A stretch of 64,000 nt of DNA, from contig JBMNHK010000006.1 of NCBI GenBank assembly GCA_050950345.1, positions 6,053 through 70,052 of the forward strand, written 5' to 3'. The position numbers were made by a program, and so were the translations under genes. Below are positions 1-8,211 of the stretch, piece after piece. The first letter of the stretch is position 1; the number at the start of each line of letters is the position of its first letter. This stretch comes from Pelotomaculum_C sp050950345 (lineage in GTDB: Bacteria > Bacillota > Desulfotomaculia > Desulfotomaculales > Pelotomaculaceae). A model generated the notes under the pieces. That model searched no databases, was not told the origin of the DNA, and saw only the letters and a list, made by a program, of their open reading frames with translations.

Positions 1-18
1 AATAGCGTTACGCTTATA

Positions 19-49
19 TTGACAGACTCATTTTAGACTGCTGTATAAT
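19..49 (+). promoter_or_regulatory. Candidate sigma-A promoter for the small Cys-rich protein
   Basis: TTGACA at 19-24 and TATAAT at 44-49 match both consensus hexamers, but the spacer is 19 bases, longer than the usual 17. The next gene start is at 199, leaving an untranslated leader of about 140 bases in which I see no known riboswitch. Confidence 0.5.
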
Positions 50-198
50 AAAGAGAAAAGGGAAGCTGAGAGTTTCCGATAAGATCGACCGGGTTGTCAC
101 CAACCGCTTCCTGGCGTTTCCAATCTTTTGTGACTATGTGCTGGGCGGTTCAGTAAACAGCAGGAAACTAACAAACTGGTCCTGCAGGAGGTGATGTA

Positions 199-363
199 AT
201 GGGTACCTGGATCGTAGGCTTTATCGTTGTCGCCATTGTAGCAGTCACATTTTCTATGGCATATCAAGACAACAATAACCGTATAGGTTGCAGCGGGTGC
301 GCCGGTTGTTCCGGCTGTGGTGAAGATGTAGAACGTTGTATTGAAAAAAAAGATGAGCCTTGA
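199..363 (+). CDS. Small Cys-rich membrane protein, FeoB-associated type
   Basis: This 54-residue protein has one N-terminal membrane segment (about residues 4-20) followed by a short polar stretch and a cysteine cluster of the form CSGCAGCSGCG, then a charged tail with one more Cys. That layout is typical of the small FeoB-associated Cys-rich membrane proteins found beside ferrous iron transporters in Firmicutes. No feoB is visible, but the window begins only 198 bases upstream. An AGGAGGTGATG ribosome site sits just before the ATG. A hairpin terminator follows at 415. The gene call is firm; the link to iron transport is by resemblance only. Confidence 0.75.
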   Translation: MGTWIVGFIVVAIVAVTFSMAYQDNNNRIGCSGCAGCSGCGEDVERCIEKKDEP

Positions 364-414
364 GGCTATCGACAATGCGTGTTGCGCCAGTGTGGTTACG
401 AAATGATGACAGCG

Positions 415-449
415 TGGACTCGTCCAGTTAAACCGGACGAGTCCATTTT
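415..449. terminator. Rho-independent terminator, probably bidirectional
   Basis: An 11-bp perfect stem (415-425 with 435-445) and a 9-base loop are followed by TTTT. It lies between the convergent small Cys-rich gene and glutamine synthetase. Confidence 0.75.
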
Positions 450-492
450 CCCTCTCTCCCATGATGCAATTAAAGCCATCTGCGGCCCAAGC

Positions 493-1824
493 TTAAAATT
501 TAGTCAGATATTCTTCCAGCTCCCAGGCATGCACCTGGACTCTGTAGCGCTCCCATTCGATCCGTTTGGCCTCAATATACCTACTAAAAACATGTTCACC
601 CAGCGCTTCTCTAACAACCTCATCTTTTTCCAGTTCCTGCATAGCCTGATTGAGGTTATCCGGCAGGCATTCAATACCGTGTTCTGCCCGTTCCGAAACC
701 GTCATCTCATAAATGTTCCGGTTACAGGGGGGAGGTGGCAGGATTTTATTTTTAATACCGTCCAGCCCGGCCATGAGGCATACGGCCAGGGCCAGGTAGG
801 GATTGCAGGCAGGATCCGGGCTGCGCAGTTCCACCCTGGTAGAGGCGCCTCGCTTGGCCGGTATCCGGACTAGAGGACTCCGGTTTTGAGCCGACCAGGC
901 AATATACACAGGGGCCTCATAACCTGATACCAGCCTCTTATAGGAGTTAACACTCTGGTTGGTTACAGCGGTGATAGCCTTCGCATGCTTAAGCAAGCCC
1001 CCGATATAATACAGGCAGTCTTGACTCAAACCATCCCTGGCGTTCGGGTCATAAAACGCATTCTTACCATCTTTTGTTAAAGACTGATTCATATGCATAC
1101 CAGAACCGGCAATACCAAAAATAGGTTTAGGCATAAAGGAGGCATGCAGGCCGTGGCGTTGTGCCGTTGTACGGATCACATATTTAAAAGTAACAATCCT
1201 GTCGGCAGTAGTTAAAGCGTCAGCGTACTTAAAATCGATTTCGTGCTGGCCCGGCGCCACTTCGTGGTGCGAAGCCTCGATTTCAAAACCCATGTCTTCC
1301 AGCGTAAGCACCATATCACGCCGCGCGCTTTCCCCGAGATCTATGGGAGCAAGATCAAAATAACCGGCTTTGTCATGGGTGATGGTTGTTGGCCTGCCGT
1401 CTTGATCTAAATGAAAAAGGAAAAATTCCAATTCCGGGCCAGCATTCATGCTATAACCCATCTCTTCAGCGGCTTTAATCGCCCGGCGCAAAACGTTACG
1501 CGGATCTCCCGGAAAGGGAGTGCCGTCGGAATTATAAATATCGCAAATCAACCTGGCCACAGAAGTGTCGTTGGGCCGCCAGGGAAAAATGGCAAAAGAG
1601 GAGGGATCGGGTCGCAAGTACATATCAGATTCTTCAATCCGGACAAAGCCTTCAATGGAAGAGCCGTCAAACATCAATTCTCCGGCCAGGGCCTTGTCCA
1701 ACTGTTCTACAGTAATGGCAACATTTTTTAAAACCCCAAAAATGTCGGTAAACTGCAAACGTACAAACTTGACCCCATATTCCCTGGCAATCCTACCCAC
1801 ATCTTCGTTAGTAAGATTAGGCAA
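493..1824 (-). CDS. glnA: Glutamine synthetase, type I-alpha
   Basis: Cytosolic enzyme that joins ammonium to glutamate using ATP. The 443-residue length is normal for the GSI-alpha form of Firmicutes. Visible motifs: the DGSSIEGF latch near residue 53, the metal-ligand motif GPELEFF near 129, HHEVAPGQHE near 186, and NRSPLVRIP near 313. The segment that carries the adenylylation Tyr in GSI-beta reads NRNIYEMT, as in the feedback-inhibited alpha form, and Arg62 (used for glutamine feedback in Bacillus) is present. The start is TTG, about 12 bases after AGGAAAGG. It appears to be a single-gene unit. I saw no GlnR/TnrA-type TGTNA-N7-TNACA site in the 356-base upstream gap. Confidence 0.96.
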   Translation of the reverse strand: MPNLTNEDVGRIAREYGVKFVRLQFTDIFGVLKNVAITVEQLDKALAGELMFDGSSIEGFVRIEESDMYLRPDPSSFAIFPWRPNDTSVARLICDIYNSDGTPFPGDPRNVLRRAIKAAEEMGYSMNAGPELEFFLFHLDQDGRPTTITHDKAGYFDLAPIDLGESARRDMVLTLEDMGFEIEASHHEVAPGQHEIDFKYADALTTADRIVTFKYVIRTTAQRHGLHASFMPKPIFGIAGSGMHMNQSLTKDGKNAFYDPNARDGLSQDCLYYIGGLLKHAKAITAVTNQSVNSYKRLVSGYEAPVYIAWSAQNRSPLVRIPAKRGASTRVELRSPDPACNPYLALAVCLMAGLDGIKNKILPPPPCNRNIYEMTVSERAEHGIECLPDNLNQAMQELEKDEVVREALGEHVFSRYIEAKRIEWERYRVQVHAWELEEYLTKF

Positions 1825-2038
1825 TTATTATCAGCACCTTTCCTAAAGCAGTATATCAATGGGCCCCAAGAAAAAACATGAGCTATTCTTGTCCCTGTTT
1901 AGAAACTGTTCCACCAAGCAGCACTTTTTGTAGATGTATTTTAACATAATAGTATTAATAATGATATGAGAAGCTTCGCGGGTCTTTAAATTATAGTAGT
2001 AATGTTAAACCCTATTGGAGCAACACTCCTGCATTCCC

Positions 2039-2102
2039 ATTATTTTGAACTTTATTAATTTTGAAGTATCATTATTTTGGACTTCATGAATTACGAAGTA
2101 TC
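2039..2102. repeat. Imperfect 32-bp tandem repeat between glnA and the ATPase gene
   Basis: Two head-to-tail 32-base units (2039-2070 and 2071-2102) are identical at 27 positions. Each contains an ACTTN...GAAGT inverted repeat. They lie in the 356-base gap between divergent glnA and the ATPase gene, which otherwise holds no visible gene. They could be operator sites for a dimeric regulator of either gene; that is inference. Confidence 0.6.
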
Positions 2103-2180
2103 TTCATATGGTAATTAGACGGGGTATCAAAATGATCAATAAAAAAATAATGCTTCGATCCGCATAAGGAGGTACTTCCA

Positions 2181-3293
2181 ATGAAGGGAAGAGTGATTAA
2201 GTTTTTCCCGGGCGGCAACACTGCCTACGGCTTTCATTCATTTTACGACAATATTATTGAAGCAGATGCTAACAGGATCTATATTTTAAAGGGCGGGCCC
2301 GGTGTGGGCAAATCAACGTTTATGCGCAGCATTGGTGAAGCGGTACAGGCATTGGGCTACGATATTGAGTTCCATTGCTGTTCTTCCGATAACGGCTCCC
2401 TGGATGGTTTGGTTATTCCATCTATTCGGGTGGCTTTGCTGGACGGTACAAGTCCGCACCTTGTTGATCCCAAGAACCCGGGAGCTGTTGATGAAATATT
2501 AAACCTGGGTGATTTTTGGGATGAAGGAGGGATCAGGGAAAAACGGGATGAAATCCTGGCGGTTAATAAAGAGATCAGTCGCCTGTTTAAGCATGCCTAT
2601 ACCTACCTTGCCGCAGCTAAAGCCTTCCTGGACGAGGTAGAAACCTTCTATACGGAAAGCGGAGCTTTTAGCCCGGGCGCCTTTGACAGAATGGCACTGG
2701 AACTCACCCGTGAAATCTTTACAGGTAAATCCCGGCAGACTGATGCTCCAAAGGCACGCCATCTTTTTGCCACTGCTATAACCCCAGACGGGCTGGTCAG
2801 TCACCTGGAAACCATAGTGGGGCACCTGGAGAAACGGTATATCATCGAAGGTGATGACGGCACCGGCAAAACCGTCCTGGTAAGGCGCTTAATGGAAACA
2901 GCTCTAACCAGGGGCTACAATGTGACCGCCTTCCATTGTGCCTTAAACCCAAAAGAAATCGAGCATCTGGTGATCCATGATCTGAGCCTGGCCATTATCA
3001 ACAGTGTTGAACCTCATTTCTATCAACCCCAGGCAGGTGACGTGGTAGCCAATACCATGGACTGCGTGGCCCCTGTTACCAGCGCAGAATATTTAGCTGA
3101 AAGAGATACCGCCAGGGGTTTATACCGGCAATGCATGGAACAGGCCGTAGCCTTTATCGGCCGGGCTAAAAAGCAACACGATCTGCTGGAGCAATACTAC
3201 GTACCTTATATGGATTTTGACGGTATCAATCAAATGCGGGATAAAACTTTGCACAGTATCCTGGCCCTATTGGAAAACAATAAAGAAAAATAG
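2181..3293 (+). CDS. PRK06851-family double P-loop ATPase
   Basis: A 370-residue soluble protein built from two related nucleotide-binding halves. The first P-loop is GGPGVGKST near residue 38 and the second is EGDDGTGKT near residue 225. Each is followed by a similar segment with an FHC motif, consistent with internal duplication. It matches the conserved Firmicutes family known as PRK06851, whose function is not established. A strong AAGGAGG site precedes the ATG. Its position next to glnA and gdhA is suggestive, but nothing in the sequence ties it to nitrogen metabolism. The call of a P-loop ATPase is firm; the substrate is unknown. Confidence 0.85.
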   Translation: MKGRVIKFFPGGNTAYGFHSFYDNIIEADANRIYILKGGPGVGKSTFMRSIGEAVQALGYDIEFHCCSSDNGSLDGLVIPSIRVALLDGTSPHLVDPKNPGAVDEILNLGDFWDEGGIREKRDEILAVNKEISRLFKHAYTYLAAAKAFLDEVETFYTESGAFSPGAFDRMALELTREIFTGKSRQTDAPKARHLFATAITPDGLVSHLETIVGHLEKRYIIEGDDGTGKTVLVRRLMETALTRGYNVTAFHCALNPKEIEHLVIHDLSLAIINSVEPHFYQPQAGDVVANTMDCVAPVTSAEYLAERDTARGLYRQCMEQAVAFIGRAKKQHDLLEQYYVPYMDFDGINQMRDKTLHSILALLENNKEK

Positions 3294-3388
3294 TTTGGCC
3301 GGCAATTGCCATTAAGTACCTCCCATTTTGTTTTGTATGAGGTTTCATATTTGGTATATTATATTTACATAAAAAAGGGAGGAAATTA

Positions 3389-3442
3389 ATGCTTTTACTC
3401 GAAACACTTTTAGGTAAACGTTTTGATGCGGACAAATTATAA
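3389..3442 (+). CDS. 17-residue ORF ahead of gdhA (possible leader peptide)
   Basis: A short reading frame, MLLLETLLGKRFDADKL, begins with ATG behind the strong site GGGAGGAAATTA and ends with TAA. A possible -10 element, TATATT, lies at 3355-3360. It stops 83 bases before the gdhA TTG start. The ribosome site is as good as that of any gene here, so it is probably translated, but I see no attenuator hairpin between it and gdhA and cannot assign a role. It may be a small membrane-active peptide, a leader peptide, or chance. Confidence 0.4.
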   Translation: MLLLETLLGKRFDADKL

Positions 3443-3525
3443 AGATTGAGATTTATAATTAGAAGTATTTTGAATTAACTGTTTTTGTCTAAAAATCAAA
3501 ACAAGAGAATAAGGAGGCATCTCAA

Positions 3526-4866
3526 TTGGGTCTTACACTGCAAGCAACCAAGGACGTAATGGAACAGGTGATTAAAAGAAACCCCGGTGAGGATGTATTT
3601 CACCAGGCCGTTATTGAAGTACTGGAATCCTTGGAGCCGGTTATCGAAAAGAGCCCTGAATATGCTGCTGTACTGTCCAGAATAGTAGAACCGGAAAGGC
3701 AAATCATCTTCCGCGTACCCTGGGTTGATGACCAGGGCAACATCCAGGTTAACCGCGGCTTCCGCGTTCAATTCAACAGCGCTATCGGACCTTATAAGGG
3801 TGGCTTGCGCTTTCACCCTTCAGTAAATATTGGGATTATTAAATTCCTGGGCTTTGAACAAATATTTAAAAACTCCTTAACTGGTCTGCCTATTGGCGGA
3901 GGCAAAGGCGGCAGCGACTTCGACCCGAAAGGAAAGTCAGAGGCTGAAGTCATGCGTTTCTGTCAGAGTTACATGAACGAGCTGTACCGCTATATTGGAG
4001 CAGATGTTGACGTGCCTGCCGGAGACATTGGTGTGGGCGCCCGTGAGGTAGGTTTTTTGTATGGCCAGTACAAGCGGTTGACAGGGATTTACCATGGTGT
4101 GTTTACCGGTAAGGGTTTAACCTATGGCGGCAGTCTGGCCAGAACTGAAGCTACCGGTTTCGGACTTGTATATTTTCTAAATGAGATGCTGAAGGAGAAA
4201 GGTGAAAAACTGGCCAATAAGACCGTTGTTGTTTCAGGCTCCGGCAACGTGGCCACTTACGCCGCTCAAAAGGCCCAGGAACTTGGCGCCCATGTTGTCG
4301 CCATGAGTGACTCCAATGGTTATATTTATGATCCCAAGGGCATTAACCTGGACGTGATTAAGCAGATCAAACAAGTGGAAAGAAAACGGATCAGCGCTTA
4401 TACCGAACAGATCCCCTCTGCCGAGTACCATGAAGGGGCGGCAAATATCTGGTCCATCAAGTGTGACATAGCCCTCCCCTGCGCTACCCAAAACGAGCTT
4501 GACGGGGCCTCAGCAGCAAAGCTTGTGGCCAATGGGGTCAAGGTTGTAGCAGAGGGAGCCAATATGCCTTCTACACCGGAAGCGATCAAAACGTTCCAGG
4601 ACAACAACGTATTTTTTGGCCCGGCCAAAGCCTGCAACGCCGGCGGTGTAGCCACCTCGGCCCTGGAAATGTCCCAAAACAGCATGCGGCTGTCCTGGTC
4701 TTTTGAAGAAGTCGACGCCAAACTAAAGGATATTATGGTTAATATCTACCGCGCAACCAGCGAAGCAGCTGAGGCATACGGTTTAAAAGGCAACCTGGTC
4801 GCAGGCGCCAATATCGCCGGCTTCATTAAAGTAGCCAAAGCCATGCTCGCTCAAGGCGTCGTATAA
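3526..4866 (+). CDS. gdhA: NADP-type glutamate dehydrogenase
   Basis: Interconverts glutamate with 2-oxoglutarate plus ammonium in the cytosol. The 446-residue length fits the hexameric small GDH of anaerobes. Visible: the substrate-binding KGGLRFHPSV segment near residue 86, the catalytic-lysine loop PIGGGKGGSDFDPKG near 122, and a Rossmann GSGNVA motif near 237 followed by a nucleotide-binding strand. The start is TTG, eight bases after AAGGAGG. It sits 1.7 kb from glnA in the opposite direction, so ammonium assimilation genes cluster here. A strong terminator follows. NADP versus NAD preference is inferred from overall family resemblance. Confidence 0.95.
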   Translation: MGLTLQATKDVMEQVIKRNPGEDVFHQAVIEVLESLEPVIEKSPEYAAVLSRIVEPERQIIFRVPWVDDQGNIQVNRGFRVQFNSAIGPYKGGLRFHPSVNIGIIKFLGFEQIFKNSLTGLPIGGGKGGSDFDPKGKSEAEVMRFCQSYMNELYRYIGADVDVPAGDIGVGAREVGFLYGQYKRLTGIYHGVFTGKGLTYGGSLARTEATGFGLVYFLNEMLKEKGEKLANKTVVVSGSGNVATYAAQKAQELGAHVVAMSDSNGYIYDPKGINLDVIKQIKQVERKRISAYTEQIPSAEYHEGAANIWSIKCDIALPCATQNELDGASAAKLVANGVKVVAEGANMPSTPEAIKTFQDNNVFFGPAKACNAGGVATSALEMSQNSMRLSWSFEEVDAKLKDIMVNIYRATSEAAEAYGLKGNLVAGANIAGFIKVAKAMLAQGVV

Positions 4867-4913
4867 CCTAAAAGCCTCCTGTTTATAGTATTTATAGAAT
4901 TCCATTTACAAAC

Positions 4914-4950
4914 AAACAGGTTGTCTCGCCATATGGGAGACAACCTGTTT
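4914..4950. terminator. Bidirectional terminator between gdhA and the anti-sigma gene
   Basis: A 14-bp perfect stem (4914-4927 with 4937-4950) closes a loop of about 9 bases. T-rich sequence follows on the plus strand and A-rich sequence precedes it, fitting convergent genes on both sides. Confidence 0.8.
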
Positions 4951-4958
4951 ATCTTTAA

Positions 4959-6131
4959 TTAAATTTTAATCGATGATGCTGTGCGAATAATTCCTTCCCT
5001 GGGAATATCACCTTCTATGGTAAAGAGCCACTCATCAAGCTGCCAGCAGAGGGTAGTATAACCGCTCTGCTGAGCAACACCCTGGTTTTCTATTACTAAA
5101 TAGGCTTTTACACCGTTAATATAGATTATTTGACCACCTTGCCCGCTAGCGCCTGCAGCGCCAACCCGGCTTTGACTGATTCTGAAAGACTCCCTGCCGA
5201 CCTGATAATTCTGGTAGACAATCCCCGTCTCCCAGGTAACATCAATTAGCCTGGCCTGTGACGGCAGGTAATCAGGCACCACAGGGACAAAGCCGACTTC
5301 CCTGGCCGCCTCTTCCAGAGTACCACTGTGTGGCTTAGCAGTGTCTGCTATGGAAAACATTCTGGCGTCTACCCCAGGGTCGCTGGTGGCCATAGGGATA
5401 AAACTGTCTTCCCCCGCGGCAACGCCTTCCCCGTTGGCAGCTTTCTGCTTTGGCTCAGGGTTTCCTGCGCCGGCAGCAGCTGTGTCCTGCTGCATTCCCG
5501 TTATCCCGCTCCTGCTGTCATTTGTCTCTAGATAACGGCCCGTTGCTTGTTGCCCCGGGTTTTTCAAAGCATCACCGGCAGGCTCCACCACCGCAGGCGG
5601 CGCGGTTTCAACCGGATCTTCCGCCGGGGCCGTTTCTTTTGCGGCAGACGCCGCAGTTGTCTCCGGTGGTGTTGGCTCCAATGGAGACAATGACTTTGTG
5701 CTGATGTTTCCCGCCTCATCAGCACCCAGCCGGGTTTGGTCGTTGAACAAAGCTACTGACGGATTTGTCTGCTGCGGCAAATAGTACTTTTGGAAACCAA
5801 AGTAACCGGTTATCAGTACCAGGGCCAGCATGGCTGCAGCAAATGCCGGCGTTTTGAGCAAGTTGAAAAATCTGTTGCCGCCGCCTGACAGCTTAACCTG
5901 ATCAGCCAGGGCATGCTCAATCCTCTGGTTCAGGTTGGGAGGTACTTCAATACTGTTGAGCATATCCAGCACAGTAGTCCTCAACATATCATCCGCGGCC
6001 TTGACCATTTGAAACTCATCGCGGCAGTGCCGGCAATTGGCCAGATGGGCCCTAACCGCCTGTTCATCCCGGGGAGAAAGCGTCCTGTCCAGTAAATCGT
6101 TAAATCTTTTGATAAACTTCTCACAACGCAT
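4959..6131 (-). CDS. Anti-sigma factor with zinc-finger domain and DUF4367-like C-terminus
   Basis: The 390-residue product starts with a ZAS-type zinc finger: Cys3, then HLANCRHC near residues 29-36. A single membrane helix lies around residues 96-113 (AAAMLALVLITGYFGF). A long Ala/Pro/Glu-rich extracytoplasmic linker follows, then a C-terminal domain of DUF4367 type (about residues 270-390). The layout is that of a membrane anti-sigma factor holding an ECF sigma factor at the membrane. Its start overlaps the end of the upstream sigma gene by 11 bases, so the pair is translationally coupled. The signal sensed is unknown. Confidence 0.88.
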   Translation of the reverse strand: MRCEKFIKRFNDLLDRTLSPRDEQAVRAHLANCRHCRDEFQMVKAADDMLRTTVLDMLNSIEVPPNLNQRIEHALADQVKLSGGGNRFFNLLKTPAFAAAMLALVLITGYFGFQKYYLPQQTNPSVALFNDQTRLGADEAGNISTKSLSPLEPTPPETTAASAAKETAPAEDPVETAPPAVVEPAGDALKNPGQQATGRYLETNDSRSGITGMQQDTAAAGAGNPEPKQKAANGEGVAAGEDSFIPMATSDPGVDARMFSIADTAKPHSGTLEEAAREVGFVPVVPDYLPSQARLIDVTWETGIVYQNYQVGRESFRISQSRVGAAGASGQGGQIIYINGVKAYLVIENQGVAQQSGYTTLCWQLDEWLFTIEGDIPREGIIRTASSIKI

Positions 6132-6657
6132 ACTTGTTACCTCTCTCCAGGCGTTCCCTCAGCAGGTTGCGGGCAGAGTTCAGCCTTGATTTTACAGTCC
6201 CCTCCGGGATCCCCAACACTTCCGATACTTTTTTCACGCTGAAATCATTACCATAAAAAAGTGTGAGTACCAGCCGGTGCTCCGGGCTTAAGGTAGCAAT
6301 TGTTTTCCTGAGATCTAACCTCTGTTCCACTTCGGCAATTTCCCCATTTCCGGTTCCAGGATTGTTAGAGATTTTATAGATAATCTGGCTGTCCCGGTTT
6401 AGTTTGCGCAATCTGTCGTAGCATAAATTTACCACTATCCGGTAAAGCCAGGTCTTAAAGGATGATTCCATGCGAAATGTGTGCAGCTTGCGATAACAGG
6501 TCAAAAAGGCCTCCTGCACCACATCTTCAACCTCGGTATGATCCCTCAAAACCATGGATGCGGTACGAAAAGCGTCAGCTGAATATAACTGCACCAGCTG
6601 GGCAAAAGCATCTTTATCACCTGATTGAGCTAATCTGATCAGACTTTTTTCGGACAA
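6121..6657 (-). CDS. ECF-type RNA polymerase sigma factor (SigW-like)
   Basis: A 178-residue sigma-70 family protein with only regions 2 and 4. Region 2 contains VEDVVQEAFLTCYRKL and the FKTWLYRIVVNLCYDRLR segment. Region 4 holds LSPEHRLVLTLFYGNDFSVKKVSEVLGIPEGTVKSR with its helix-turn-helix split here for brevity by reading as one DNA-binding unit. The TTG start is preceded by GGAGATAG. It is the first gene of a pair with the anti-sigma factor. The ECF-like promoter at 6716-6741 suggests positive autoregulation. Confidence 0.92.
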   Translation of the reverse strand: MSEKSLIRLAQSGDKDAFAQLVQLYSADAFRTASMVLRDHTEVEDVVQEAFLTCYRKLHTFRMESSFKTWLYRIVVNLCYDRLRKLNRDSQIIYKISNNPGTGNGEIAEVEQRLDLRKTIATLSPEHRLVLTLFYGNDFSVKKVSEVLGIPEGTVKSRLNSARNLLRERLERGNKYAL

Positions 6658-6715
6658 AGTCCTATCTCCTGTCCTCCAATTTATCTAAACGCATTTATTT
6701 GCGGTATACTTATTA

Positions 6716-6741
6716 GACGCGAGTGCCACCCAACAGGTTCA
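6716..6741 (-). promoter_or_regulatory. ECF sigma promoter upstream of the sigma/anti-sigma pair
   Basis: On the minus strand TGAACC (6741-6736) is followed after exactly 16 bases by CGTC (6719-6716). This closely matches the SigW-type pattern TGAAAC-N16-CGTA. It lies about 60 bases upstream of the sigma start, as expected for autoregulation. Confidence 0.65.
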
Positions 6742-6780
6742 CCCGTGTCTACTGCTTCAAAGCAAAACAGCTTTTTCTTA

Positions 6781-6810
6781 TTGACAAGTCTAACATTTAA
6801 GTGCCATAAT
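6781..6810 (+). promoter_or_regulatory. Sigma-A promoter for the tRNA-like element
   Basis: TTGACA (6781-6786), an 18-base spacer and CATAAT (6805-6810). The tRNA-like fold begins 20 bases downstream of the -10 element. Confidence 0.6.
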
Positions 6811-6830
6811 TGTAATGGCAATATTTTCCT

Positions 6831-6895
6831 GGAGTAGTGTCGGGAACACAGCAGGGGCCGGGACCCGCTACACGGTTCGATTCCGTGTTTCTCCA
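6831..6895 (+). ncRNA. Compact tRNA-like element (65 nt), function unknown
   Basis: The sequence folds by hand into a miniature cloverleaf. GGAG (6831-6834) pairs with CTCC (6891-6894) as an acceptor-like stem with one mismatch inside. GTGT (6837-6840) pairs with ACAC (6846-6849) around CGGGA. AGC and GGG (6850-6856, one bulged A) pair with CCC and GCT (6864-6869) around a 7-base loop. CACGG (6871-6875) pairs with CCGTG (6883-6887) around a consensus T-loop, TTCGATT. There is essentially no variable loop, the central loop lacks the usual U33, and no CCA is encoded (A then AAA). A good promoter lies just upstream. It may be a degenerate tRNA, an attachment-site remnant, or a true tRNA-like RNA. 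Confidence 0.45.
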
Positions 6896-6926
6896 AAAAA
6901 GGAAGCCCTGGCTTTTAGCTGGGGCT
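6894..6926 (-). terminator. Terminator for the acpS-nnr-alr operon
   Basis: Read on the minus strand, a 9-bp stem with two wobble pairs (6926-6918 with 6912-6904) is followed by TCC and then six Ts (6900-6895). It lies about 120 bases beyond the alr stop codon; the stretch between holds nothing I can identify. Confidence 0.65.
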
Positions 6927-7047
6927 CTCCTGGCTACTTTAGACATATACATTTTGTGGCCATGCCGTTATACCATCACCTGCCCGGAGCTTCCTCTATC
7001 GCTTCCGGCTTTTTTGGAGGTATACCGTTTCGATTTTCTTCACCCGG

Positions 7048-8169
7048 TTAAATAAATACTCTCGGGACACGGTGGTTGACCATACAGGTTACCTCGTAAT
7101 TAATGGTCCCCAGAGTTTCTGCAACCTCATCGGCAGAAATCTCCTGCTCCCTTTGCCTCCCGATGAGCACAGCTTCATCTCCAATTCTAACGCCAGGTAT
7201 ATTGCCCACATCAACCATGATCTGATCCATGCAGACTCTGCCGACGACAGGGGCCCGACGGCCGTTTAACAACACTTCCCCCCTGGAGGACAACAGCCTG
7301 GCATAACCATCGGCATAGCCTATGGAGACCGTAGCGATCACCGTATCCCGGCTGGTTTCATAAGTGCAGCCATAGCTGACCTTAAAGCCTGCCGGCACCT
7401 CTTTGACATAAGACACCCGGGCTTTCAAACTCATAACAGGAGTAAGGGCAATTTTGCCGCGGTCCACCTCATGGGACGGATACAACCCGTAAAGGATGAT
7501 GCCGGCCCTGACCAGATCCAGATGAGTAGCAGGCAATTCCATGATCGCCGCACTGTTGGCAGCATGACGCAAGGGGAATTCCAGACCGTTTTGACGCAAT
7601 TTTTCAATGAGCTCTGTGAATCTGTGCAACTGCTGCAGGGTATAGCTCTTATCTTTTTCATCTGCAGCGGCAAAATGGGTAAAGATCCCTTCCAATTCCA
7701 GGTTTGGCTGGCGGGCTAACTCCAGGATATCCTGCACCAGGTGCGGCGAGTCGTGCCAGCCCAGCCGGCCCATGCCCGTATCCACCTTAAGATGCACTTT
7801 AGCCTTAGTTCCCAACCTGGCGGCAACTTCACCCAAAGCTATGCCCATATCAAGAGTATAAACAGCCTGAGTTAGCTGGTAATAAACTGCTTCACTATAT
7901 TGCTCCGGCGTCAGGTACCCCAGCACCAACACAGGCGCATCGATGCCTGCTTCGCGCAACTCCACGCCTTCCGAAACACGGGCTACCCCCAGCCAGCTGG
8001 CGCCGGAAGCCAGAGCAACTTTACTGACCTCAACAGCCCCATGTCCATAGGCATTGGCCTTCACCACAGCCAGGATGCCGGCCGCCGGGTCAGTAACCCG
8101 GCGAATTTCCCGCATGTTTGCGGCAACTGCTCCCAAATTAATTTCCACCCAAGCAGGATAAGACTGCAA
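7048..8169 (-). CDS. alr: Alanine racemase
   Basis: PLP enzyme that makes D-alanine for peptidoglycan. The 373 residues show the PLP-lysine motif VKANAYGHG near residue 36 and, in the C-terminal beta domain, VSYGCTYE with the catalytic Tyr region followed by GYADGYAR. The RVCMDQIMVDVG segment near residue 306 is also typical. It is the last gene of a minus-strand group acpS-nnr-alr, 42 bases after nnr. The same order, often followed by an mazEF-type toxin pair, is common in Firmicutes; no toxin pair is present here. Confidence 0.95.
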   Translation of the reverse strand: MQSYPAWVEINLGAVAANMREIRRVTDPAAGILAVVKANAYGHGAVEVSKVALASGASWLGVARVSEGVELREAGIDAPVLVLGYLTPEQYSEAVYYQLTQAVYTLDMGIALGEVAARLGTKAKVHLKVDTGMGRLGWHDSPHLVQDILELARQPNLELEGIFTHFAAADEKDKSYTLQQLHRFTELIEKLRQNGLEFPLRHAANSAAIMELPATHLDLVRAGIILYGLYPSHEVDRGKIALTPVMSLKARVSYVKEVPAGFKVSYGCTYETSRDTVIATVSIGYADGYARLLSSRGEVLLNGRRAPVVGRVCMDQIMVDVGNIPGVRIGDEAVLIGRQREQEISADEVAETLGTINYEVTCMVNHRVPRVFI

Positions 8170-8211
8170 AGCATTTCACCTTCTAAGAAAATAAATTTAT
8201 GGATGTTTTAA

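Noticed and set aside
379..873. 164-codon plus-strand frame over the glnA 3' end
   Set aside because: Overlaps the conserved glutamine synthetase C-terminus on the other strand and starts inside a terminator.
6831..6895. tRNA-Sec (selC), pylT or tmRNA 3' end
   Set aside because: It is far too short for tRNA-Sec, has neither UCA nor CUA in the central loop, and the 5' tmRNA sequence and tag frame are missing.
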